Under the pieces are notes generated by a model, which was not told where the DNA came from, ran no database searches, and was given only the letters and a program-made list of their open reading frames with translations. Of a stretch of 64,000 nucleotides of DNA, positions 9,152 to 15,733 are shown one piece after another (within the stretch, counting starts at the first letter, position 1; every line of letters starts with the position of its first letter). A program made the translations under genes and the position numbers. The stretch comes from an uncultured Bacteroidota bacterium (GTDB taxonomy: Bacteria; Bacteroidota; Bacteroidia; 2-12-FULL-35-15). Location of the stretch: assembly GCA_903847205.1 (NCBI GenBank), contig CAINDA010000035.1, forward strand, positions 1 to 64,000. The letters are read 5' to 3'.

Positions 9152-9715
9152 TTAATTTGTCCATTTACTTATGAGTATTTTTTTGTCAAGATACCACAAC
9201 TTTCCATTTGTTGTTCCGAAGAAAAAGTCAGGATGTCCATGATAATTTTCTTTTGAATTATTCAACTCTGTCAATATCTCTTTGTCTAACCAGTCAAATT
9301 TAAATTCGTCCCGGCTGTAATTTGGTGATGGATAATCTGCATTCCTGTCATAGTTTAAGAACTTTTCAAAAGTCAAAGAATCAAAATAAAGTAATGCTTG
9401 CAAAGAATAGTCCGATGGTCCGGGAACTGACAGCCGTTGGTTTTGTCCAGAGTTGTCAATAGCAGTATAGTTGAATTTAACCTTGGCTGGTTTGTACGTT
9501 TTAAAGTCAAGTAACTGTCCCAATTTTTCGATGTTTGTTGAAATAGCTGCAGTTACATTTCCGTTTTTAATCACGGAGTCCTTAGAAATTATAGATGTTG
9601 TCAGATTATCAATGGGATTAACATTTTTCTCTTTGTTTTCATTTTGTCTGCACGAAACCATTGCTGCCAAAGCAACGATGATAAAGCAGGTTGATATGTT
9701 GTATGGGCGGCCCAT
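9152..9715 (-). CDS. Putative lipoprotein of unknown function
   Basis: A 187-residue protein with a lipoprotein-type N-terminus: hydrophobic TCFIIVALAAMVSC, with Cys22 as likely lipidation site. The mature domain contains KPAKVKFNYTAIDN, SVPGPSDYSLQALLYF and YRDEFKFDWLDKEIL-like phrases and ends near a FFFGTTNGKLWYLDKK segment. It may be transcribed with the small lipoprotein gene at 8732-9085. I do not recognise the family; residues 95-160 (PSDYSLQALLYFDSLTFEKF) recall small Bacteroidota proteins of unknown function. Confidence 0.7.
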   Translation of the reverse strand: MGRPYNISTCFIIVALAAMVSCRQNENKEKNVNPIDNLTTSIISKDSVIKNGNVTAAISTNIEKLGQLLDFKTYKPAKVKFNYTAIDNSGQNQRLSVPGPSDYSLQALLYFDSLTFEKFLNYDRNADYPSPNYSRDEFKFDWLDKEILTELNNSKENYHGHPDFFFGTTNGKLWYLDKKILISKWTN

Positions 9716-9858
9716 ATGATTAATGCTGACGGCTGAATATGCGCCTTTTATATGATATTTTATTTGCTTGCTGAACAGTCAATGTAAAACTATTGAATAA
9801 AAAGATATTATTTATTAAATGAGGGGAAGAAAAAAATAAAAATATTTGCATCATACAA

Positions 9859-10089
9859 ATGAAAAACGACAATCAGGAAAAGCTGTTTAACAGCTTCCTG
9901 CCAAGCGAACGGGTGCCAAGCGAAAACTTTTCTACAGCAATTAAGATTGCAAAACTTGATCAGCTGGAATTGCTGCAACTTTTAATGAATGATTATTTTT
10001 CGAGCACGTTTTTTAAATTTGATAAACTAATATCCATTTGTTTAGCAAACAGTTTTTCAAAAACAAGTATCATTATGTTCTTAGGATAA
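9859..10089 (+). pseudogene. Possible 5' fragment of a gene, overlapping the SRPBCC gene
   Basis: From ATG 9859 about 45 codons read as plausible protein (MKNDNQEKLFNSFLPSERV, then AKLDQLELLQLLMND), after which the frame runs antisense into the end of the SRPBCC gene at 9993-10523 and loses coding character. This looks like the N-terminal remnant of a gene truncated when the neighbouring gene was joined here. It could also be a chance frame. Confidence 0.25.
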
Positions 10090-10523
10090 TTCAATGTACC
10101 GTAATGGCTCAATTTTACTTTGGTTTGATTATCAGATAAAGATTCTGTGTCCATAATTAAAGAGGCAGTGAATGTCATTGGTTTTATAAAACGCATTTCT
10201 GTTTCAATACTTTTCCCTTCAATAATGTTCATGATTTCTTTTTGTCCTTCACCGACATTTTTATTTCCGCTGAATACTATAATAAATCCAACTGTTCCGT
10301 CTGTTCCTTTGAATTCTTCTTTCTTTGCTGGGTCGCCCTTTTCATTTTTGTTCCATTCGTCCTGGTTTTTGAGCAGTTTTGCATAGTCAAATACCTTTTT
10401 CAGGGGCGCATTGATGATCATTTCATGCTCAACATAATGTTCCTTCTTCGTGAAAAGCCCAATTACTAAAAGCAAGGCAATGATGCCCGCTGATATGAGT
10501 AAAACTATGATTAAGATATTCAT
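9993..10523 (-). CDS. Membrane-anchored SRPBCC (START-like) family protein
   Basis: A 176-residue protein. One membrane helix (about residues 3-25) is followed by an SRPBCC ligand-binding fold: HEMIINAPLKKVFDYAKLLKNQ is the typical first strand and helix, with FKGTDGTVGFIIVFSG and a long C-terminal helix (IMILVFEKLFAKQ). Such proteins bind hydrophobic ligands or act as polyketide-cyclase-like enzymes; no substrate can be inferred. It follows the VOC gene by six bases and the DoxX-like gene upstream, so the three form an operon. This trio (DoxX, PhnB-like, SRPBCC) is a familiar grouping in Bacteroidota accessory DNA. Confidence 0.85.
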   Translation of the reverse strand: MNILIIVLLISAGIIALLLVIGLFTKKEHYVEHEMIINAPLKKVFDYAKLLKNQDEWNKNEKGDPAKKEEFKGTDGTVGFIIVFSGNKNVGEGQKEIMNIIEGKSIETEMRFIKPMTFTASLIMDTESLSDNQTKVKLSHYGTLNYPKNIMILVFEKLFAKQMDISLSNLKNVLEK

Positions 10524-10529
10524 TTGAAA

Positions 10530-10967
10530 TTATTTTTTTAAAGGAAAATTGAGCATCCAGCGTATGCCGTACTTATCTAAACAGCAGCCCCAAAGTGCAC
10601 CCCAAAATTGTTCTGCCAAAGGTGCTGTTTCAGTAGAGCCGTCCGATAATAATTTGAATAATCTTTCTGCTTCCTCTCTAGTGTCGGGTTCAAGGCTGAT
10701 TGTAGTGTTGTTACCAATTTTTGTAAAATGTCCCATACTTTCTAAATTGTCAGTACCCATAATTTCTATACCATTTAAAGTGGGCAAAGCTACATGCATT
10801 ACTTTGCTTTTGTCTTCGCCTGAAAGCGGCGGCATTCCTTCGGGCGGGGTCATGTCACCCATTCTCATAATTGGATCAGAAAATTCAGTTTTGAAAACCG
10901 ATTTGTAAAAGTTAAATGCTTCCTCTGTTTTTCCTTGAAAATTTAGATAGATTGAAACTTTTGCCAT
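10530..10967 (-). CDS. PhnB-like VOC family protein
   Basis: A 145-residue protein of the PhnB / 3-demethylubiquinone-methyltransferase-like branch of the vicinal-oxygen-chelate fold. The N-terminal SIYLNFQGKTEEAFNFYKSV, the central MHVALPTLNGIEIMGTDN and the C-terminal FWGALWGCCLDKYGIRWMLN are all characteristic. These proteins usually lack a complete metal site and their reaction is unknown; annotations as glyoxalase are generic. The gene sits 12 bases after the DoxX-like gene and six before the SRPBCC gene. Length is normal for the family. Confidence 0.9.
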   Translation of the reverse strand: MAKVSIYLNFQGKTEEAFNFYKSVFKTEFSDPIMRMGDMTPPEGMPPLSGEDKSKVMHVALPTLNGIEIMGTDNLESMGHFTKIGNNTTISLEPDTREEAERLFKLLSDGSTETAPLAEQFWGALWGCCLDKYGIRWMLNFPLKK

Positions 10968-10979
10968 TTTGATTAATTT

Positions 10980-11363
10980 TTATTTTTGAATGATTAATTT
11001 TCTATTTGAAGGTCTGAAATACCAGGATAATATTATAAAAGATGTCTGCATCAGCGGACCCGCAATCTCTTTTAACCCGTAATTACCAAATGCCAAATGT
11101 GAAACAAAAGCACCAGTCATAACAAAGAATAAACCTGCATAAGCCCATTCTTTTAACAATGGAAATCTAGGAATTAAAATAGCAATTACAGCAAGAATTT
11201 TCCAGACTCCTATTATGCTTAAAAAGTAACTTGGATAACCCAAATTGATTACAATTTCAGAAGCCTCTTTTATTTTAAGCAGTTGCAAGAAACCACTGCT
11301 CAACATGCCAAATGATACAAATACTGTGGCAATCCAGTAAATAATTAATTTACTTTTTTCCAT
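10980..11363 (-). CDS. DoxX-like family membrane protein
   Basis: A 127-residue protein with four predicted membrane helices (about 8-27, 45-66, 72-92, 98-116). The phrase SIIGVWKILAVIAILIPRFP with KEWAYAGLFFVMTGA matches the DoxX-like family of small four-helix membrane proteins. The biochemical role of the family is not established; some members act with redox or stress proteins. It is the first gene of the three-gene operon ending at 9993. Confidence 0.85.
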   Translation of the reverse strand: MEKSKLIIYWIATVFVSFGMLSSGFLQLLKIKEASEIVINLGYPSYFLSIIGVWKILAVIAILIPRFPLLKEWAYAGLFFVMTGAFVSHLAFGNYGLKEIAGPLMQTSFIILSWYFRPSNRKLIIQK

Positions 11364-11480
11364 TTTATTTATTTTTTGTTGTCAAATTTAATATTTTTTG
11401 TTTGATTATTCGACTGACAAAGTTGTCTGCCGCTTTGATCTGCCGGTCGGCTTCCAACTCCCCCTGACGGTTTACAGCTT

Positions 11481-11578
11481 GGCTAAGAAGCGGATTTCGG
11501 AATTAAAAACTGTCTGCCAGCACTGAACTTGATACAAAGCACAATACTTCATTAATGTACTGAGTCCGTTTTTTTGCC
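11481..11578. repeat. Imperfect inverted repeat in the accessory-region spacer
   Basis: The left arm GGCTAAGAAGCGGA (11481-11494) pairs with the right arm TCCGTTTTTTTGCC (11565-11578) at 11 of 14 positions, two of the mismatches being G-T wobbles, across a 70-base loop. CTTGTTAGC follows the right arm. The arrangement resembles a recombination site or a remnant of one, in the 259-base spacer downstream of the GNAT gene. An integron attC is one possibility but the core sites are not canonical. Confidence 0.3.
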
Positions 11579-11622
11579 AAAACACTTGTTAGCAGTTCGG
11601 GCTTATCTTGTCATCAGTGTTT

Positions 11623-12081
11623 TCATTTTTGTTTATATTCCATATTGTACATATCGAACCCTGCTGCCCAATAGTCCTTTTTAATTTCAATTAGTTCAAA
11701 GCCATGTTTCTCATAAAATTTGTATGCAACCTGTGAAGTTCTAACAATAATTTTCTGAATACCGTCAATGGAATTGAGCTTGTTTAAGCGGTGTTTCAAT
11801 AGTTTTGTACCTAAAGATTTTCTTTGATAGCCGGGGTGAAATATATCCCAACTAATTTTTCCTGTTGTATTGTTGTCTGCAAAGTTAATTCCGCCGCATC
11901 CAACAATTTTTTCGTCATATAGTAAAACATAATAAAGTTCAATTTCCGATTCTAAATATTTGTTTAAGTCTTCTTCCTCGTCAACTGCAAAATGGGTTGG
12001 CGTATTTAAACTTATTAACTTAATGACTTCATTTTTATCATTCGTTTCATACTCCCGTATCGTAATCAAGTTTGTCATCAT
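11623..12081 (-). CDS. GNAT family N-acetyltransferase
   Basis: About 152 residues of the GNAT fold: ITIREYETNDKNEVIKLI (strand 1 and helix 1), YYVLLYDEKIVGCGGINF (strands 3-4), then HPGYQRKSLGTKLLKHRL, in which Q/R-x-x-S-L-G-T is a variant of the acetyl-CoA-binding R/QxxGxG/A loop, and a C-terminal IIVRTSQVAYKFYEKHGFEL. The substrate is unknown. The frame is open to a TTG at 12138, but the extra 19 residues are Lys/Pro-rich and precede the natural family start, so the ATG pair at 12081/12078 is preferred. A lone gene with long spacers on both sides. Confidence 0.85.
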   Translation of the reverse strand: MMTNLITIREYETNDKNEVIKLISLNTPTHFAVDEEEDLNKYLESEIELYYVLLYDEKIVGCGGINFADNNTTGKISWDIFHPGYQRKSLGTKLLKHRLNKLNSIDGIQKIIVRTSQVAYKFYEKHGFELIEIKKDYWAAGFDMYNMEYKQK

Positions 12082-12216
12082 TATTTTCAATATTGGCTGC
12101 TTTTTCTTTGGTGGCAGTGTCTTTTTGGCCTTCCCCAAAACAATTGGCTTGGCGCTGCAGTCGATTTCGTAACTGAAATTAAAATATTACAATTGGCAAA
12201 AACCAAATGGAAAATT

Positions 12217-12342
12217 TTATTCATACCACTGTGAAAGTTTTTTGCAACGATCTATTTTTGATGCAGACTCAAATGCTTCGGCTGACCATGAACGGCAACT
12301 GAGCTTTGTCTGCCATTCATTTTTGTTTTCGTCCCAATAATT
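12217..12342 (-). pseudogene. Gene fragment (C-terminal 41 codons, no start)
   Basis: Within the 410-base spacer 12082-12491 one minus-strand frame reads 41 sense codons between stops and ends at TAA 12217. The translation (NYWDENKNEWQTKLSC, RSWSAEAFESASKI, DRCKKLSQWYE) has protein-like composition with two Cys and four Trp but no start codon. It looks like the end of a deleted gene. Nothing else was recognised in this spacer apart from the words TTCTAAC and ACTAACG near 12440 and 12385. Confidence 0.3.
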
Positions 12343-12491
12343 CTACTGTTAAATTGCTGCTAATGTTTGAAGCATTTATGCGTTAGTGCTTCTGTCTGTC
12401 CAAAATGCAAAAAAACAATGTTTTACAATGTTGATTGTTAGAAGCAGGCTGATCATTTCACTTCGGCTTGCTTTGTGTTATTTGTTTGGTT

Positions 12492-12743
12492 TTATCTTAA
12501 GGTAATAATTTCAATTTTCATATAAGGATAGTAAGGAAGTGTTGAAAGTTTTTTGTCTGCGTCCGATTTGTCATCAGCCATTAAAACCAAGTAGATGCCG
12601 GCAGTGTCACCTTTTATGTAAGAAGCCAGCAGTGTTCCATTATCTTCCCACTCTTTTATTATTTCTTGTTCTCTTGCTAATAATTTCAATCTTGTTTCAT
12701 TGTCTATTCCTTGTAAAAGGATGTCAATCATAAATTTTTTCAT
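12492..12743 (-). CDS. YCII-like family protein
   Basis: An 83-residue protein of the YCII-like/muconolactone-isomerase-like alpha-beta fold: FMIDILLQGIDNETRLKLLA, a repeated EWEDNGTLLASYIKGDTAGIYLV-type segment and the C-terminal LSTLPYYPYMKIEIITL. The LPYYPYMKIE ending is typical of members with the KLSTLPxxPxM motif. The family is cytoplasmic, dimeric and mostly uncharacterised. It stands alone, with a 230-base spacer upstream and a 410-base spacer downstream. Confidence 0.8.
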   Translation of the reverse strand: MKKFMIDILLQGIDNETRLKLLAREQEIIKEWEDNGTLLASYIKGDTAGIYLVLMADDKSDADKKLSTLPYYPYMKIEIITLR

Positions 12744-12973
12744 TGTGTTATTTTTTCGTTGCTTACTCTAACCGGTTTTCAGCTTATCCCGTTTATTATA
12801 TTCAAAGTTATTTTTTGCATTCTGTTTCATTTAGCACGTCTTTCAGCATCATGCATAACGGTCAAATATGAGATACCGAACATTCGGCCTTTGAGCGTGC
12901 CGGCAAAGGAATAGCATATTTAATGTTATCGGTTCCTTGTTTTTTTTCTCACGTCAAAATAGATTAATTCTTT

Positions 12974-13303
12974 TTACATTTTTGTTTTTGCAGGTGTTTT
13001 TTCTGGGGCTGAATGAATGTAATCTTCTGTTTTTTTTACAAATTCATCCTTACACCCTTTTCCACAAAAGCCATAAATTTTCCCCTGATAAATAGTAGTG
13101 TCTTCTAAATATTTCCAAACAGGCATTCCGCAAACAGGGTCTTTTTTCATTACCAGCTGTTCTTGCTTTATTACGTTTTTAATATTGCTTTTTATAACAG
13201 CAGGATTAATTTGATTTGTTTTTTGTTCAGGTGTGCGAGAAGGAGCGTTGCACCCTAAAATGGCAATAACGATATAACAACCTATCAATATTTTATTTTT
13301 CAT
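12974..13303 (-). CDS. YHS-domain lipoprotein, probably metal-binding
   Basis: A 109-residue protein with a lipoprotein signal (IVIAILGC, Cys18) followed by a linker and a YHS-type metal-binding domain at about 53-95: KKDPVCGMPVWKYLEDT, then YGFCGKGCKDEFVKKTEDY. The cysteines in DPVCGM and FCGKGC are the expected ligands. YHS domains occur in copper and heavy-metal handling proteins; here it is tethered to a membrane as a free domain. The metal is not predictable. Lone gene between two spacers. Confidence 0.85.
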   Translation of the reverse strand: MKNKILIGCYIVIAILGCNAPSRTPEQKTNQINPAVIKSNIKNVIKQEQLVMKKDPVCGMPVWKYLEDTTIYQGKIYGFCGKGCKDEFVKKTEDYIHSAPEKTPAKTKM

Positions 13304-13366
13304 AAATTTTCAATTAATTTCAATGTTTAATTTTCTTCTTAATAAGCTTTTGATCTGCTTGTATTT

Positions 13367-13443
13367 CATTCCACAAAAAAATGTGGAATGATGAAAAGGG
13401 TAAGCAAAGCCTGCAAGCCAAAATAACACTAAGCAAAGCTTAG
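13367..13443. repeat. Two short perfect hairpins in spacer
   Basis: CATTCCACA (13367-13375) pairs perfectly with TGTGGAATG (13382-13390) around six A residues, and CTAAGC (13429-13434) pairs with GCTTAG (13438-13443) around AAA. They lie between the lipoprotein gene ending at 13475 and the YHS gene, and may include its terminator, though no T run follows. Their role is otherwise unknown. Confidence 0.45.
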
Positions 13444-13474
13444 CGCCCGCCGGCAAAGGTTTTACCGAAAAGCT

Positions 13475-14203
13475 TTAATGATTATTTTGGTTGTAAATTG
13501 TTCCTAGCCCCCATTTAGACATCCTATTGTATCGTGTGCTGTCAATGCGTTTTGTAACTATTTGTCCAGAGGGAAGAATATCACTGATATAATTTATTGA
13601 ATCAAAAATCGAAGACTGTTTAATGGAATCAGGAATAACAAATTCTGTAACTGAATAAGAATAAATTTTATTTCCTTTCAAAAAGGAATTAATAACCGGG
13701 CAAAGTTCAAGTGTCGCATCCGGCCCATCTGACGCCCCAATACACCCTCCGCCGTTCATTATAAAATGTAAAATAGGTTTAAGTGTCTTGTCAAGAAGAA
13801 TATAAATCAATGCTTCATAATCGTCTCCATTAACCCAAACTATTATAGGGGTGAAGTCACCTATCATTTTTTGCTTGGAAACAAATTTTGCGTCCATGTA
13901 TTGTGTAACATAGTTTGAATCAATTCCCAATATAGGACAAAGCAGTCTTCGCTTTTGCAAGCTGTCTAATATTACAAAAGATTGTTTTTTAGAAGAGTCC
14001 GGGTATAGAATGGAACTTTCTTTGTCATGAAAGAAATTATTAACCACAAGAGAGTTTTGAATGTCCTTAAAGGGAAATAAACTGTCAGGCAGTTGAAATG
14101 TATTGTTTTCTGCCTGCTCTTTGTCTATTGTTTTTGGGCTGTTAGAGCAGCCGAAAAGAAACAGCCCTGCTGAAAAATAAATGATTATTCTCGCTCTAGG
14201 CAT
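13475..14203 (-). CDS. Putative lipoprotein of unknown function
   Basis: A 242-residue protein if started at the ATG 14203, which places a lipoprotein signal at the N-terminus (IIIYFSAGLFLFGC, lipidated Cys19). The frame also extends to an ATG at 14293 that would overlap the preceding gene by eight bases, but the added 30 residues push the signal inside, so the shorter form is chosen. The mature part has a DSLQKRRLLCPILGIDSN segment and a Gly/Cys motif FIMNGGGCIGAS near the middle. Not recognised. It probably shares a transcript with the SpoIIAA-like gene upstream. Confidence 0.7.
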   Translation of the reverse strand: MPRARIIIYFSAGLFLFGCSNSPKTIDKEQAENNTFQLPDSLFPFKDIQNSLVVNNFFHDKESSILYPDSSKKQSFVILDSLQKRRLLCPILGIDSNYVTQYMDAKFVSKQKMIGDFTPIIVWVNGDDYEALIYILLDKTLKPILHFIMNGGGCIGASDGPDATLELCPVINSFLKGNKIYSYSVTEFVIPDSIKQSSIFDSINYISDILPSGQIVTKRIDSTRYNRMSKWGLGTIYNQNNH

Positions 14204-14285
14204 AATTAGTTTTATTCCGTCTTTGATGGCTGCATACAATGAAAGTGTGTACGTCCTTTTAATCAGCACTCCAGGCAGTATTGAT

Positions 14286-14693
14286 CTATTCATCAGGTGT
14301 TATGAATTTTAAAGCTTCATCTAATTGTGTATGATCAAAATATTTTTCTTCCAAGGCAGAATTAAAAAAATGAAGGACTTTGTTTTCAATTTTGACTACC
14401 GAATCCATTAAACTCGAATGTGATACCATAGCACAACGTCCTATTTTGCCAAAGTGTTTGATGCCCCATAGTTCACCTTGTATAAAGCCTTTCAAATCCA
14501 TATCTTTCAGCACTGACATATCTTTCAGCACTGACATATCTTTAACCTTAATGAGTATGTTTACATGTTTATAACCTTCCTTCAGTTTTTCTTCGAAAAG
14601 CTGTTCTATCAGCAAGGCATCAGCTTCCGTAAATGTTTCTAGCAACTCTAATGCAAGAGCGTTTTTTTTGAATTGTTTTATTTGATTAATCAT
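14286..14693 (-). CDS. SpoIIAA-like (STAS-fold) protein
   Basis: A 135-residue cytoplasmic protein of the SpoIIAA-like family: an N-terminal strand/helix (LALELLETFTEADALLIEQL), VNILIKVKDM, then LKGFIQGELWGIKHFGKIGRCAMVSHSSLMDSVVKI, matching the family's DlkaahkHfdki-like region. Members are distantly related to STAS anti-sigma-factor antagonists and to CRAL-TRIO-like lipid binders; no function is proven. An in-frame 18-bp duplication gives KDMSVLKDMSVLKDM at residues 52-66. It lies upstream of a lipoprotein gene, probably as a two-gene unit. Confidence 0.78.
   Translation of the reverse strand: MINQIKQFKKNALALELLETFTEADALLIEQLFEEKLKEGYKHVNILIKVKDMSVLKDMSVLKDMDLKGFIQGELWGIKHFGKIGRCAMVSHSSLMDSVVKIENKVLHFFNSALEEKYFDHTQLDEALKFITPDE
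14500..14535. repeat. Perfect 18-bp tandem duplication inside a gene
   Basis: ATATCTTTCAGCACTGAC occurs twice back to back (14500-14517, 14518-14535), followed by eight more matching bases. The duplication is in frame and inserts six residues (KDMSVL) in the SpoIIAA-like protein. It has the form of a replication-slippage site. Confidence 0.85.
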
Positions 14694-14912
14694 AGTATGT
14701 GTTATTCGTCAGTTTTGTATTATTTGATAATTACAATTAATAAGTTTTGCTTAAGTGTATTATTGAATGACTGCCGCCGTTTCGCAGGCTTGTTCAGTGC
14801 TGGATTCGGAAGCACTTCATTGTTCGCCGGCACAAATATAATTAGAATTAACAAAGTTTAATTTACCTCGTCAGCCCGCATTTAACAAGCCTGCTGTCAG
14901 GGGGCTTTGGTT

Positions 14913-15389
14913 TTATATTTTGTTCCAATCCCAAATTCCATATTTTAGTTCGTCAGGTAATTTAAAGCCGCAATTTTTTAATGTCAGTAAAATGCTGCCT
15001 CTGTGATGTCCTTCATGGGAAATAAAATAACCAAGCAAAGGAACAACTCCTCGTTTAAAACCTTTTATTTCAACGTTTTTCTTAATTCCGTCCTCTAAAA
15101 CTTTAGCAATGCGTTCTGCTGAAAGTGTGTGGCAGTCTCTGAGCATCGAAATTGTTTTTGTGTCCTCTGCTGTAATGGTTGTGAGGTCGGCAATCAATGA
15201 TTTGTCATACTTCTCAAGTTTCCAAAATCTTATATTGTAAATGTGCGCAAGCTGGTGTCCGATAGTTCCGCCGCCACGCTTTGAAGTAGAATAATTTAAT
15301 GCTTCTTCGGTGAGGGAATTGATGAGCAATAAATTAGTTCGGTGATTGATGAACCAAGTCTCTATTATCTGCTTTTCAATAGTAGTCAT
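14913..15389 (-). CDS. DinB family protein
   Basis: A 158-residue four-helix-bundle protein. The first metal-ligand His is in GGTIGHQLAHIYNIRF and the paired ligands in YFISHEGHHRGSILLTL, the standard DinB/YfiT pattern (H...HxxxH). Family members are divalent-metal proteins; some are thiol transferases or hydrolases, but the substrate here is unknown. It is the upstream-most gene of the accessory run and stands alone, with a 219-base spacer downstream and about 340 bases upstream. Confidence 0.88.
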   Translation of the reverse strand: MTTIEKQIIETWFINHRTNLLLINSLTEEALNYSTSKRGGGTIGHQLAHIYNIRFWKLEKYDKSLIADLTTITAEDTKTISMLRDCHTLSAERIAKVLEDGIKKNVEIKGFKRGVVPLLGYFISHEGHHRGSILLTLKNCGFKLPDELKYGIWDWNKI

Positions 15390-15571
15390 TGATTTGTTTT
15401 TTCTTTTATGCTGTTGCTTTCGTTATGTGCGGTCTTGGCATTGCGGCCAGCGTTTGAAAGATTTCGGAACAAAAAAATTCCAAACTATTTATTTAAGCCA
15501 TAAAGGAAACGAATATGAAATTAATAAAAATATCTATTTTTGACCTGTACTAAAAAAGGGAGGGTTACAAC

Positions 15572-15733
15572 ATGTTATCACTTTTAGAAGGAATTATGAT
15601 TTTAAACTTGCAAGCGGCTCAGCAGCCTTTACTCGTCAGAACAAAAATTGATGCTAAGAAACCCAACGAGAGAGAAAAAATTCCTAATAACTATTGCTCA
15701 TTGTCAATTGTCAATTGTCTAAAGAACCAATGA
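15572..15733 (+). CDS. Possible 53-codon ORF in spacer
   Basis: The spacer 15390-15733 holds no clear gene. The best candidate is this plus-strand frame, with GGGAGGG eleven bases before its ATG. The first part (MLSLLEGIMILNLQAAQQP) is protein-like, but the end reads through a TTGTCAATTGTCAATTGTC microsatellite and abuts the stop of the convergent adhesin gene. It may be a remnant or chance frame. Confidence 0.2.
   Translation: MLSLLEGIMILNLQAAQQPLLVRTKIDAKKPNEREKIPNNYCSLSIVNCLKNQ

Noticed and set aside
12082-12138. N-terminal extension of the GNAT protein to a TTG
   Set aside because: The added residues are Lys/Pro-rich and precede the family's natural start; an ATG pair lies at 12081/12078.
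14204-14293. Longer N-terminus of the 13475-14203 lipoprotein
   Set aside because: It would bury the lipoprotein signal 30 residues inside the protein and overlap the upstream gene.
8727-15560. Confirmed integron
   Set aside because: No integron integrase is in the window and the candidate sites lack canonical core boxes; kept only as a hypothesis.
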